Origin: Mytilus edulis
Lineage: Eukaryota > Mollusca > Bivalvia > Mytilida > Mytilidae
Direction of reading: 5' to 3'
Length of the DNA stretch: 64,000 nucleotides
NCBI RefSeq assembly: GCF_963676685.1
Contig: NC_092353.1
Location: 11,619,734-11,683,733 of the forward strand
In this document: one piece after another, positions 21,889 to 34,240 of the stretch
How the letters are laid out: every line of letters begins with the position of its first letter
Position numbering within the stretch: position 1 is the stretch's first letter
Position numbers and translations under genes: made by a program
The notes under the pieces: model-generated
What the model was told of the DNA's origin: nothing
The model's database searches: none
Seen by the model: the letters and a program-made list of their open reading frames with translations, nothing else

Positions 21889-22498
21889 CCAGTATGATTC
21901 AATTTATTCAAATTAAGTAAAACATTCAGAATGATTTATTTACTTGTGACTGAATAATTCGACCTCATTGAATCCGTATTCATGTCAGCTAACATATAAT
22001 CCTTAACTAGAGATGGTTATTTTAATCATTGGTCATGCTAGGTTTTTTATAGGGAAGGATGTTAACATTGAAATGGGAAACAAAGGGAAGTCATTTCATT
22101 GACTGAGTCGATCCACAAAAAATCATTCTTATACAGGTAATAACGATAATTACGACATATTTGTAAGCCAAGGCCGTCTAAATTAAATTACACACAAAGC
22201 GAAGCTACGTATTTGCGAGCCTATACCCTTCAAATTGTTTATTTCAAGGATTTTATAACTTGAATAAATATTTTACCGGATTATGAATCAAATACGAGAT
22301 TTTGAATCAAATCAATGAGCAAGTATTTGACAGGTAGTGCCGCGTTAACCAATACGAAAAGAGTTGTTACACAATTTAATGTTCTTTTTGGTTTATCTGA
22401 AGGATTTTGATGAACTGTAATTATAATAAGGTTTGTAAAGATCTTTTATTTGTCTAGTATTTACATCAAAAATTATATCAATACTTATATTTTTGCAG
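21889..22498. other. Intron 1 of TLR A, 3' part
   Basis: The stretch is collinear with 58620-59358 upstream of exon 2 of the other intact TLR (ACTGAATAATTCGACCTCATTGAATCC, split here as two matching blocks) and with 8640-9142 of the pseudogene. It ends with a pyrimidine tract and TTTTTGCAG (22490-22498), the exon 2 acceptor. Confidence 0.6.
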
Positions 22499-24888
22499 CT
22501 AAAGGTAATAGCAATGAAACGAAATGCAACGTTCAAAACACCATTGTTGATTGTTGCAATTTAGCTTTCACCACAATACCCAGGCACCTACCAGTAATTG
22601 CGACTAATCTGGACTTAAGTAGAAACAGCATCAAAATAGTCAAAGGCTTTACCTTTCAGTTTTTGCGATACCTCACCGACCTTAATTTGGAAAGAAATGG
22701 TATACAGTTAATCGAGATAAATGCTTTTCATGGGTTACATCGTCTTCGGAGTCTACATCTCAGATCCAATTTTATAAAATTATTTCCCGACGACATGTTC
22801 GACAGACTGAATGGTTTGCAAGAGTTGTCAATTGACGGCAATAAACTACAATACTTACAAGATAATAAAATAACAAAAATATTAAACATGTTAAAAATCA
22901 TGTCATTGAGGAAATTTTCGTTTGACATATATCCAAGTTTCAAATTTCCCAGTGAATGGGGTACGTTAGGTAAGTTGACAGATTTGGGGATTAACGCTAG
23001 GTCAGCAAAAGTCCAATTCAACAAGGCAATGTTCGCTCATGTTAACGTGATGTCAATAATGTCTCTGTCCATAGATATTGTGCCGTTCATATCGGAAGAT
23101 TTTTTCGAACATTTTCCTAAATTAGATTCATTAAAACTTTCGATAGGTAGTGATTTACCTAAAAATCCAATAGACCAAGTATTCAAATCTTTTGGAGTTT
23201 TCCATGGAAGAAACATGACAAATATTGAAATAATGATCAGCAGATTTGATAATGGGTTTAATTTAAATCATCGGAGAATGAAGTATTTATGGTCAATTTG
23301 TTTGAAACGACTAACTTTGAGTGACTTATATATTAGACACATATCTATATATGCGCTGCAAGTATTTTCTGTTCGAAGTACATGTCTTGAGTACCTGGAA
23401 ATTTCCGATAATTCTATCATGGACGAAGGAGGTACTTTCATTACACTTATTCAGAACTTTAAAAATTTGAAAGTTTTTAAATACATAAGTAATTGGCGTC
23501 GTTCGCGAGGTAAACGCTCGCCACCATCAAGATTTTTTAGATATAAATTCATGTTGCCAAAAACTCTTAAAGAGCTGTATATAGAAGACAACATTGCGAC
23601 CGATATGACCAATGTTGAAATTATAAACGGTCATAATCTTCGTGTGTTAAGCTTGAGGGACAATGTCATCTGGTCATGTAAAGGTGGCTTTACAGGAACT
23701 ATACATGTAGAGTATTTTGATATGTCTGGATGGACATGCAAAAAGCTTTCATTTAAATTATTATATGGTTTTCCAAATTTGAAAGCGTTGAAAGCAATTG
23801 GGTCACGTCTAGGCCCTGGATTTGTCAACACTGCTGGAGCTGGGTCGTTTTTAAGTAAGAATCTGAGATTGCAAGATATTAATCTTTCGTCTAATATGAT
23901 AAACAGTATACCAGATGGACTATTTGTGCGGCGGTTTCAGCAGTTATTATCAGTTAACATGTCGTATAACAACCTCACAATATTTCCTAAATTTCATGCA
24001 AGCATCAAAACATTAAAAATAATTGATTTGACATTTAACAGTATAACACATCTCAAAAACAAAGACATTAAACAAATTGAAAAGCTCGGAGAAGTTGACA
24101 TATTCCTGAAAGGAAATCCCTTTCAATGTTCCTGTAAGACATTACAGTTTTTAAAGTTTTTAGGTCAATCCAAACGAGTACCGGATTTCTTAGATCTGAC
24201 ATGTGTAACTGAAAAGGCTTCTAGAAGGTTTATGTCTGAAGTTATTTCCAACCTTAAGACATTTGAGATTTCCTGCAAAATGAAATTCTGGTTGCCGTTT
24301 GCCGTGTCTATAACTTCCGTTATCGTACTTGCCATAACAATAACCGCCGTATTCTTTCGATATAAATATGTTGTTGAGTACTTTGTTTTGCGATTTAAAA
24401 TGAAAATGAGAAATTACAAAGAATTGAGGCAGCAGTATGCGTATGATGCTTTTATATCATACAGTCATGCAGATTCAGAATGGGTTAAAGATTTCTATGA
24501 TATGGTAAATAGTATGGGCCTCGAACTATGTCTGGACGCCAAGGACTTTATTGCTGGTAACAGTATAGCAGAAAATGTGATCAATGCAATCGATTCCAGC
24601 AGAAAGGTTATATTTATTATAACTCGTAATTTTCTAAAGAGTACTTGGGGTTCGTATGAAATGGAAATGACCCGTATGCATGCTTTTCAGAAGGGAAGAG
24701 AAGACATGGTGATTGTTGTTGTAAAGGATGAGATAAAGATAACAGATATGCCGGAAATATTAAAGAGAATGTGGTCTAAAATTACATGTATCCAATGGCC
24801 AAACGATGACAACCTGCCATACAATACGGAGGAAGTATTTTATGAAAAGATTAAAATGTCTCTGAAAAAGAAGGAAGAAAGTACTTAG
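22499..24888 (+). CDS. Toll-like receptor A, main exon (LRR-TM-TIR)
   Basis: Together with exon 1 this encodes an 813-residue type I membrane receptor that should bind microbial or danger ligands and signal through its TIR domain. Order: N-terminal cysteine motif (KCNVQNTIVDCC, about residues 26-37), leucine-rich repeats (NLDLSRNSI, LNLERNGI, SLHLRSNFI and others), a C-terminal cysteine cap (NPFQCSCKTLQFLKF..LTCVT) and a membrane helix (FWLPFAVSITSVIVLAITIT, about 614-634). The TIR domain starts at YDAFISYSH near 665. It has a single cysteine cluster, as in most mollusc TLRs. The BB loop reads DAKDFIAGNS, with Ala (about 703) where Pro is usual. The C-terminus stops about nine residues before that of its paralogs because of a small insertion after KKKEEST. 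A methionine at 22450 is open only because the intron end has no stop. The true start is in exon 1. Likely functional, unproven. Confidence 0.92.
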
Positions 24889-25439
24889 ATATTTAGATAT
24901 ACTGTTTTCTAGAAATTCAGTTGTATAGAGCGTTTTTCGTCATTTCCTAACAATACTTGCGAAACATTTCTTTGGTGAGTAGCAAATTCTGTTTATAAAG
25001 ATGTGATAAAAACAATAATACAAGAGAGAGCGGAAAGTGGACAAACGCAGGCTTAAACTTGTTTATAGATGTAGTTGTATTCAAAATTCTACTTTGAAGT
25101 GTATCACACGGTTTAGATGTTGTCTTACAGTTTACTTGTATGCTCTTTAGCGTCTTCCAATGTTGTATTTATATTAATTGTGCTATAAATCGTGTCTGTT
25201 TTTTGCACGGTCAAAATTTTATCATAATTGTTCTCGTGATTGATATTGCAGAAACATGTGTTTTAATATTTGTTTGATTGTCGTTTGTCATTTGTGTATA
25301 TTAGTATCAGAGATGTATCAAAGCTAACTGAACATATATAGGTAAATATGGATTGATAATTGTCTCATTGACAATCATACCAGATCTTCTTATATCTAAA
25401 TAAGTACAGCATAATGTGAGGGCAAACTAATATTCGCGT
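24889..25439. other. 3' flank of TLR A
   Basis: The region matches the 3' flank of the pseudogene at 14016 onward. It contains the fossil extension of the coding region (TTCTAGAAATTCAGTTGTATAG at 24907-24928, still readable as the longer C-terminus of the paralogs). No canonical AATAAA lies close to the stop. A short family B piece is near 25345-25395. Confidence 0.45.
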
Positions 25440-25815
25440 ATGCTATGCTTAATTGATAAGTGGTTCTAAAAGAGGCACGAAAGATACCAAAGTGACAGTC
25501 AAACTCATCTAAAACATACTGACAACGCCATGGCTAAAAATGAAAAAGACAAACAAACAACAGCACACACGACACAACATAGAAAACTAAAGAATAAACA
25601 ACACGAACCCCACCAAAAAAACTAGGGGTGATCTCAGGTGCTCCGGAAGGGTATGCAGATCCTGCTCCTCATGCGGCACCCGTCGTGTTGCTTATGTGAT
25701 AACAAATCCGGTAAATAGTCTAATTTGGTAGGTCACATTCAGGAAAGGGAAGGGGATTGTAGTTACGACGTAAGGAACATATCCGATATCATTTGTGATA
25801 CGGTTATTCCATAAC
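25440..25815 (-). repeat. Retroelement 3' end, minus orientation
   Basis: It is a reverse copy of the last coding part and tail of the element at 21530-21888. Shared blocks include GGTGATCTCAGGTGCTCCGG, GCTTATGTGATAACAAATCC and GATCCTGCTCC. The 5' part of the element is missing, as expected for a truncated retroposed copy. Confidence 0.7.
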
Positions 25816-27880
25816 GGTCCTAAGTATGTCATTGGCAGTTCTTGTTTTATATTCCCGTAATAAATGGAAATGGTATATAAATGTGCATATTATTATGATT
25901 ACTTGTTACCTTATGCTTTTGTTAGAGCAACTCATTCGTTATTAAAAAAATGTTCAGTTTAAGATTGCTTGTAGGATTCTACCATTGTAGACGCTAGAAA
26001 CTGGAGAACAATGTTCACAATTTTTGAAAATGTAATGTTGTATAAAATTGTTTGTTATCCATTATATGTTGATTAAATATTATGACAGTTTCTAAGTTTC
26101 AATGCATAAAAGTAATTTTTATGTGTGTCTAAGTATGTTATTAACACTAATACATGTAAACACATGATCTGGCTATTCAACTTATATATATACATTTGTT
26201 AAAATATTGCCCACAAAATAAAGAATGGCTGGTAAGACTTCTGAAATATATGTGTGTAGATGGGATTTAGTTTAACTAGATTTATACATTGCAACAACAT
26301 TACTTACTGTTTGATGTTAGGTTCAAAAGGCATTATAAATGTTTTTGGGGTGTTTACGGATGGGGTTTTATGGAACTATTTTAAGTTTGGCATTTAAATG
26401 TATTAGTATCGAAGATGCTTACAGTAACGTTGAATCGATGTTCATCACATCAGTTTCTATGTTCCGGACCATATGAGTATTTGGACAATTTAGTTTTTTT
26501 TTATCAAATATGTATTCGACACGTTTCGATTATACAATAAAAACAATGATGGTCACACGAACTTGTCTTTTGATTGAGTTAAGCAGTTTCAATTGATATT
26601 TTACAGGATGTCTCCCTATGTTTTGAGGTTACACTATTGTGTCAGGTAAGGTTGAAAAATGGTTTCTATTTAAACGTTGTAACCATTTCATTTGTTTGTA
26701 CCTGTCTTAAGTCAGAAACCTGATGCTCAGTGGTAGTCAGAAATGTCTGTACCAAGGCAGGATTATGACAGTTGTTTTGTATGCGTGTGTCTGCTTTTTC
26801 CTTTGATATGTCAATTTGATAAAGGAATTTTGGATTGGAATTTCCTTTTTTGGTATTTTTCGTTTTAAATCATGAATTGGTGTGATAAAAATTAAAACAT
26901 GTAATATTGATGTTTACTTCGCCTCTCGGTTTTTATACACCCCTGCTCTTTTAAATGTTGACCTTCAACGATCTTGATGAAGAAAAACCCTGATTGACTA
27001 TCAATGCTGATGAATACAACTTATAAAGCGATATTTTTGTACTTTTAATCAAGGAAATTGAAGTAAAATAAATCAAGTTCATTTTAAAGGCTCATATTAC
27101 AATTGAGTCATACGATATTATTTAAATGTAAGAGTATCAATGCGGAAGTTTGAAATGGAGAAACCCCGTTAAAAAGTATACCGATAAATTGCAAGTGTTG
27201 TATACATTTTAGACACAAGGAAGAACACAACTAGACTCAACAATAAAACCAGGTATCCCTTTTAATAGTATTAACAGTATTTTATAAAAACATGACATAC
27301 TATACGTTACATGTTTTCTATGTGTGTTTGTGTTTACTTATGAAGCAGTTCATATCGTTAATGTGTTTCTTTTCGTTTTGCTTTGTGAACTGAATTTGTT
27401 TCAGTTTAATCGATTTATGACTTTTGAAAAGCGCATACTACTGCTGCCTTTATTAATGATAAACTTAAGAGTTACCCAATGCTAATTTTCCACTTCTATA
27501 TATCATATTACTTATGATGGTAATCACTTCTGATCTATGACATATGTGTCCAAAAGTTGCTATCCTCCATGAGCTGTTAAGTAACATGTTGGAACATAAA
27601 TTGTGAGAAAAGTCACTGTGAACCTCTTTTCATTATTCAGTTTCCGAAAATTGATATCAGTTAACTATTTGTCATAGTTCCGTATGATTTGTTTTCTCAC
27701 AGAACCTGTCATGTGAATGCATGCATGCTGTGACGGTTCATATTTCTCATACAAGCCCGACATTCTGACAGGTTCGTCATTCCTAGGAACTATGAATACA
27801 TTACAGGGTAGTCTATTTAATATAAGATAAGCATCACTTATGTTGTCGTACTATGAACAACACAATAATTTATTTTGTAG
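25816..27880. other. Intergenic DNA, partly paralogous to 47.9-49.3 kb
   Basis: Positions 27050-27230 and 27500-27700 match 47990-48175 and 49130-49330 respectively, for example GATCACTTCTAATCTTTGAC with ATCACTTCTGATCTATGAC. No gene was recognised in the rest. Confidence 0.5.
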
Positions 27881-27884
27881 AGGA

Positions 27885-28608
27885 ACAACCATCATTGGGG
27901 TATCTAGTTTAAAAAAATGTGTCCGATGCCCCGCCCAACCAACCAAGATGGCCGCCATAGCTAAAAATAGAACATAGGGGTAAAATGCAGTTTTTGGCTT
28001 ATAACTCAAAAACCAAAGCATTTAGAGCAAATCTGACATGCGGTAAAATTGTTTTTATCAGGTCAACATCTATCTGCCCTGAAATTTTCAGATGATTCGG
28101 ACATTCCGTTGTTGGGTTGCTGCCCCTGAAATGGTAATTTTAAGGAAATTTTGCTGTTTTTGGTTATTATCTTGAATATTATTATAGATAGAGATAAACT
28201 GTAAACAGCAATAATGTTCATCAAAGTAAGATCTACAAATAAGTCAACATTACCAAAATGGTCAGTTGACCACTTTAGGAGTTATTGCCCTTTATAGTCA
28301 ATTTTTAACCATTTTTCGTAAATCTTAGTAATCTTTTAGAAAAATCTTCTCCTCTGACACTACTGGGCCAAATTTAACCAAACTTGGCCATAATCATCAT
28401 TTGGGTATCTAGTTAAAAAAATGTGTCCGGTGACCCGGCCAACAAACCAAGATGGTGGCCATGGCTAAAAATAGAACATAGGGGTAAAATGCAGTTTTTG
28501 GTTTATAACTCAAAAACCAAAGCATTTAGAGCAAATCTGACATGCGGTAAAATTGTTTTTATCAGGTCAACATCTATCTGCCCTGAAATTTTCAGATGAA
28601 TCGGACAT
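27885..28608. repeat. Bivalve dispersed repeat, one long and one interrupted copy in tandem
   Basis: Copy 1 (about 27892-28400) and copy 2 (about 28401-28608) both start GGGTATCTAGTT and share AAGATGG..GGCCATAGCTAAAAAT, GAACATAGGGGTAAAATGCA and CAACATCTATCTGCCCTG. Copy 2 is broken at CGGACATT, exactly where the long inverted-repeat element begins, while copy 1 continues into CCGTTGTTGGGTTGC. A third, diverged fragment is at about 38310-38625. Confidence 0.7.
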
Positions 28609-29018
28609 TCTAAACCACACCGGCAAAAATTGTTCGGACTCGATGCTATTTAACATTCGGCGCAATGACTGAACATCAATAGACAGAAGAATGACTGCAC
28701 ATCCTTATTTTCTTTTCTTTTTTTATGATATCGAAGAATATATATACATATACAAATATTTTCTATTGTGAGATGCAATATTTTCTACAACCGTTCTATA
28801 TTAACGGAGAAATAAGTAAAAATGCACGTCAAAATGACGAATTGAGTGAACCTTGCCTCGAAATTGTGTAATTTTGCGGTAAATTGTTCACATTGTACGG
28901 AAAGAAAGGTACTGGAAGATAGATACTGACACAGAGATTGCAAGACTTGTCATTATGAACATCTCAATACTTGTATTTCGGAGTATGGAACGAAAGAAAT
29001 GGGTCATGTCAAAATGGA

Positions 29019-30117
29019 ACTTGCCAGTTTTGTCAATGTTTACCACCCAGTTTTGTCATAGATTTCACAATGCATAACCCGGTTTGGTATAATAATAAAA
29101 AATCATAATCGCATTACATTATAATTGATAATTTAACTTCAGCGTTAAAAAGGAGTTTTGTGGGTCGTTGGAAAACAAGTTCTTTCACATGGCAACGGCT
29201 TATTATTTATATGATCAGTCCCAGACTAAATAAATAATAAGCAAACACATGAATTACTACTCTTATAGAACACAAATAATTTTAATTTTACTTTGCATTC
29301 AAAATTTTTCAAAAGCAGAATAGATACAAATGAAGGTTATAACGCAAGTTGAGGTTAAAGCTCACAAATATGCGTTTTCTATATGAATTATGGAAAATAT
29401 GTTTAAACTTGAAATTAGATTTTACGGTCTTAAAAATCGAAACACGCAATTGATATGTGATTTCCTCGCACAATAGGATGGGCAACTTTATAGGTAATCT
29501 AATCATTTTATGTATGTAATCTTTTCTATGATCGTTTAAAATAAATCTTCTTAAGGATAATCCCCTAAGGGTGACAGGGGAATAGAAATATGATCTCTTG
29601 GTCTTCTCTCGACCGGCAGTAGAACGCTTGCCGAAGTTGGGCGTCCGTTTGGCTGAGCGGGATGTATTAAGTTGACTGTCCCTTTGGTATCTTTCGTCCC
29701 TCTTTCATGTCCAGTCAAAATGGGGACGTTAAATCCGATGTCTCGTGTAAAGAGAGTGCCACGCTCTTTGTACCTTAAGAACCCTTGCAACAACTCTTTG
29801 AGGGTCCGTATGTGGCCTGTTGCAAGGTAAATTTCTGTCTCTATCCAATATACCCTCATTTTCCAGTGGCACTCCAAATTTCCCCGACTATCATCCCAAA
29901 TGGCCACTTTTATGACAAGACCTAGCTATTGTATTTATTGTGAACTTGTTCTCGTCCTAAATATGCATGAAATATTTGCCACTGGACGTTAAGCAACAAA
30001 CAATCAAGCAATCTTAAGGATAAACATTGATGATAAGACAAATGTATATGCATGCATAATCGACATAGAAAATGAATGTGTATACATAGGAAGAAAAGGA
30101 TTACAGCTACCATGTAC
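29019..30117. other. Left arm interior of the foldback-like element
   Basis: Positions 29019-29100 are weakly matched by the right arm near 39500-39590 (CCCGGTTT sections). The remainder has no obvious partner. A 118-codon minus frame (29551-29907) spans a retroelement-tail fragment (TTGACTGTCCCTTTGGTATC at 29672) and shows no recognised protein motif, so I do not call it a gene. Confidence 0.4.
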
Positions 30118-30649
30118 GGAACGCCGGAACTGTCTTATAGTGTAAATATTTAATGTGTTTTGTCGCTTTGCCTTTACGTCCTGTCATTTCTTCTTTATGT
30201 TATGTGCAGATGCCTTAATTTCCTGACACGGCATCTCTGTGTTATGTAAAATTAGTAATTTGTTTGGTCAAACAATTGTATGATATGTCATTTCTAAACT
30301 TTGTTGTGTAAAATATGCATTAAATTATGCTGTAACTACTATATATTCTGTGAATATTTCGAAACTTTATGATCAACCACCTTTACATTCTCTCATATTT
30401 TATCTATGTTGTGTCTATTCTCCTTTTACGTAAGTCAGTGAATAATTGCGTCCTGTCTCAAGTGTTATTGTAATGTCAAATGTTCTAAACGTTTTGTTTT
30501 GATACACCTTTGTTCTATGTAAATCTCATGCTTTTATAGTCTTTTGGCGTTATGTTGTGTTTATACATATGTATCTCCAGTGAAAAACACAACACATCAT
30601 GGTATAGGTCCTATGCGTTTTGCCGAACAATTGATGCTCTCTGTGAGCA

Positions 30650-31012
30650 TTCATTACGTCATGCGCAAATGCCTTTTACATTATGTGCAAACAACTAATA
30701 TGTTTTGTGCAAACCTCGTTTACCTTATGTGCAAACATCGTTCACCCTATATGTGCAAACATCGTTTACCTTATGTGCAAATACCTATTACGTTATGTGC
30801 AAATACCTATTAAGTTATGTATAAAAACTACATCATTATGTTTTATGTTATGTGCAAATACCGCTTACATTATGTGCAAACACCATGTAAGTTATGTGCA
30901 AATGCCTATTACATTATGTCCAAACATATATTACGTTATGTGCAAACACCTATTACGTTATGTCCAAACACCTATTACGTTATATCCAAACACCTATTAC
31001 GTTCTGGTAAAC
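30650..31012 (+). repeat. 22-bp tandem repeat, left arm
   Basis: The units resemble CCTATTACGTTATGTGCAAACA, written here in two parts: CCTATTACGTTATG and TGCAAACA. About 15-16 units with 1-4 differences each run up to CTGGTAAACGC. Open reading frames cross the array because the unit lacks stops in some frames. The reverse array is at 35112-35490. Confidence 0.85.
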
Positions 31013-32877
31013 GCTTTTTTGACACAGATTAAAACAAAACGCATCAATGATATGCATTTTGAAAATGAAGAAAATCAAAAGTTTGACCTTTCTAACAAAC
31101 TGTGGATTTTTATAATTATATTGATTGGTGTAAAAATGCTATATACATACAATGTATCTAGTTTTATGGCAAATTATTTTGCTCTAGTTTAAGAGTGTGC
31201 GTTATGCATCCATGCTTTGAAAATTTGTTCACTTTACTTGTTGAAAATTTTAACAAATATACAGACACGACTTTGGTTTCCAAGGTGCAACCGAAAGGAA
31301 CAATACGATATAAAAAGGAAGATGTGGTACGAATGCCGATGTGACAACTCTTCACAAGAGACCAGGATTCTTTGTTATTACCCTCCCAGTAGAGTTTCCA
31401 TTTAACGAGAAACGTGTACTAGATTAATGCTACAAATGTAATGACGTCTCCCACGATTCATGTAGCAGCTAAGGAATCCTACAAAATGTTTAAGATTTTA
31501 TTTTCGTTCATTTCCTTTAACAGTTGTGAATATTATTCTGAATAACCTTCCTAAGACTTATTATTTCCTCCGTCCCTGACAAGGCGTGTTGAGACGGGTG
31601 GGTGTCCTGAAAAGGGTGGTCAGGTGACCCGCCCCTCTTATCTGACATTTTTTTTTAAAAACTAACAGGGATGTTGGAAAAAGTTGATCCGATTTTGGAT
31701 CAGACAGGTAGAAGGTTGTAACAAAAGGATGCATTTTCTCTAAAAAAAACTATTTTTTTCATATTAAAAACTGCCTTATCCTGTAATCCACAAAAATGAC
31801 GCATACACATATTTCTTCTGAATGAAAGGGTTATCAGCCTTGTTTTACCTTCACTGGCCATACTCGAAATTAAATCCCGCAACTTGAAACTCAAGATTAT
31901 GATTTTCATTTATCCGTATTTGGTCCGGTAACTTTTCGAACCGTGTCATCTAGAACGATACAAAAAAATACATAATCTAGTAAATTGTTATTGTTTTCTT
32001 CTATTATTATTTTGTTATAAGTGATGTGCATATCGTTTCTTTTGTTGTCTATAAGAATGAATAAATAATGTCGTTGCTAAAATGGTCATCATAACATAAT
32101 TTTCCCTTTGAATTTCAGAAAAAAATGACTATCTATAACAAAGATGTGGTATGAATGCCAATGAGACAATTCTCCACGAGAGAGGATTTGCTGCACATCA
32201 TTATTCTGAGAAATCTTATTTAAAAAAAATATAAAATTTCATACAAATATATTCTATTGGATCTAAATGTTATAATTCTAAAATATGTTTTGACAGTTTC
32301 CGTTAAATATTGCGATTTTTAGATATATCGGTCCCCCTTTTCTCGGCTACTGTTAAAGCGAGACGTTTTTTTTTTTATTAATAGCTAGCGAGGCATGAAG
32401 TTCATATGATTCAATCCAAATTATCCTCAAAGTGCGGATTGATGCAATCTTGTTCGCCTTGAAATCGACGTAACATATTTAGTCAAAATTCTTTTAAAAA
32501 ATCACCTATATATATAACGAAAAGAAAACTGTGACAGACTTTAACACGAAAGGGAAGGCTTAAATTCTTCTGTAATTTTCCTGCTACTGATTATAAGTTA
32601 AGAAAGTTCACTTGTCATGTTTTTGTATTGTTGGAATTTCGGAACCCTCTTGTTCATCTGTTTAAAGCACCATGAAACAATTGCCATCTAACTCCCAGTT
32701 TTTGAAAATCTTTAAATGTGCAGTATGTCATTGATACGATTTGAGTTCTCAAAATGAATCAAGATAAAATAAGGATAACAAGACATTTGTAAAAAAATAT
32801 AAAACCCTTGTTATGTTTTATTACTTTTTGAGAACATCTTTATGTTAAAGATATGAATCAAAGTACTGAAGTACTGA

Positions 32878-33625
32878 ACATCGGATGACCGCAAGTTCTT
32901 GTGGACGGTCACAAGCACTTGTCTCAGAAAACCAAATCACATCTCTTTACCTGAAAGTGACGTTAAAGTACAGATATATATTTTTTCTGTTCGTGGATGA
33001 TAAATTCAACCTCATCGTAGAAGTGATACAAATCAGTAAACTCTGTTTTTTTTGTTATACATTATTTTTATATTTTTAAATTACAGTTACATGTATATAT
33101 AATTTTCATCCATTTGTATATCATTCTATTGCACTATATTAATTATAGTGCTGTGCAGGTGCATGGTGGACACTCTTCTGTAATAATTCGATTTTTCTAA
33201 TAGATTGAATTTGAGTGGGCATTCATATTGTCAAGCAAAACATTCAATGTCCCACGCAGAGAGAGGGAGCAAAGACAGATAAGTCTGCATGGGAGATTGC
33301 AAACGTTCTTGAGGTATTCTTTCGCATGCGGTAACACTTTTTCTGTAAATGTGTATAAATATTAAAGATTTTTTACTTTATTTATGTTTCCAACGAGTTT
33401 AACGACATTTTCATATTATTAATTTATGTTCAAAAAAATAAATTTTTAGGAGTATCCATTTGAAATGAATTAACAAGTCATAAGGAATGTAATTTTGCAC
33501 TCGATAATGTCCGCATATTTATTATTATCATGTTTATAGATCGGTTACAATCTCAAAACGAAGGTTACGTAATGGAAATTTAGGCGACAGCAATACACAT
33601 GAATGCCCACACGGTCATCCGATGT
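32878..33625. mobile_element. Candidate small inverted-repeat element
   Basis: It starts ACATCGGATGACCG and ends with the exact complement CGGTCATCCGATGT (33612-33625), giving perfect 14-bp inverted ends 748 bp apart. No convincing target duplication flanks it. No known empty site exists in the window. The internal 64-codon frame has no recognised motif. Confidence 0.5.
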
Positions 33626-34049
33626 AAAATGAATAGAGAAGTTGTTCATTAAGATATCATTAGATAAACAAACACACGGACCTATTTTTTTTTTCTTTCT
33701 CTTTTTGATTTCTCATTCAAGGCCAGTGGCGGAACCAAAATTTTTGAAAATGATAGAGCTGCGTTTCTTGGTTCTATAAGCAGTTTGATTAAGAGGGGGC
33801 TCGGGACTCAGTTTTGCCAAAACTCCCTGCTAATTAAAAAAAAAATACGAGATAAGAGGTTGCGAAAAAATATCTTCGTCCTCGGTCAATATAATCTAAA
33901 TAGACGCATATATAATGTGTTGACCTTGTCAAAAGTCTATAATTCATAAATGTAATTCGGCGCCTTCCAAAATCATATGCTATGATTATGTATGCAAGAT
34001 ATGGCGACCTATGAAATGACCCGCTTGGTGTAGATGAAAGAGAACATTA

Positions 34050-34240
34050 CATAATAAAGGCCGTTAGTGCTCTCGTTTGAATTGTTTTACATAATCTTTT
34101 AGGGGCCTTTTATTGTTGACTATGCAGTATGGGCTTTGCTCATTGTTGAAGGCCGTACGGTGACCTAAAGTTGTTAATTTCTGTGTCATGTTGGTCTCTT
34201 GTGGAGAGGTGTCTCATTGGCAATCATACCACGTCTTCTC
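34050..34240 (-). repeat. Dispersed repeat family B
   Basis: Minus-orientation copy: AAGGCCGTTAGTGCTCTCG, TTGAAGGCCGTACGGTGACC, TGTCTCATTGGCAATCATAC. It matches 44250-44440 and 51035-51195. Confidence 0.7.

Noticed and set aside
22450..22498. Methionine start of the large TLR A open frame inside the intron
   Set aside because: The stretch includes the pyrimidine tract and TTTTTGCAG acceptor and encodes no signal peptide. Exon 1 at 18805 supplies a proper start and is conserved at all loci. The same applies to 59319.
29551..29907. 118-codon minus-strand frame as a gene
   Set aside because: It crosses a retroelement-tail fragment, has no recognised motif and lies inside the foldback-like element without a conserved partner in the other arm.
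30650..31012. CRISPR-like repeat array
   Set aside because: Units are contiguous diverged 22-bp repeats without unique spacers, and the genome is animal.
30544..31192. Open frames with repeated MCKH/LCANT motifs, also at 35090-35601 on the minus strand
   Set aside because: They follow the 22-bp tandem arrays in the foldback-like element. Composition is set by the repeat, and both arms give the same artefact.
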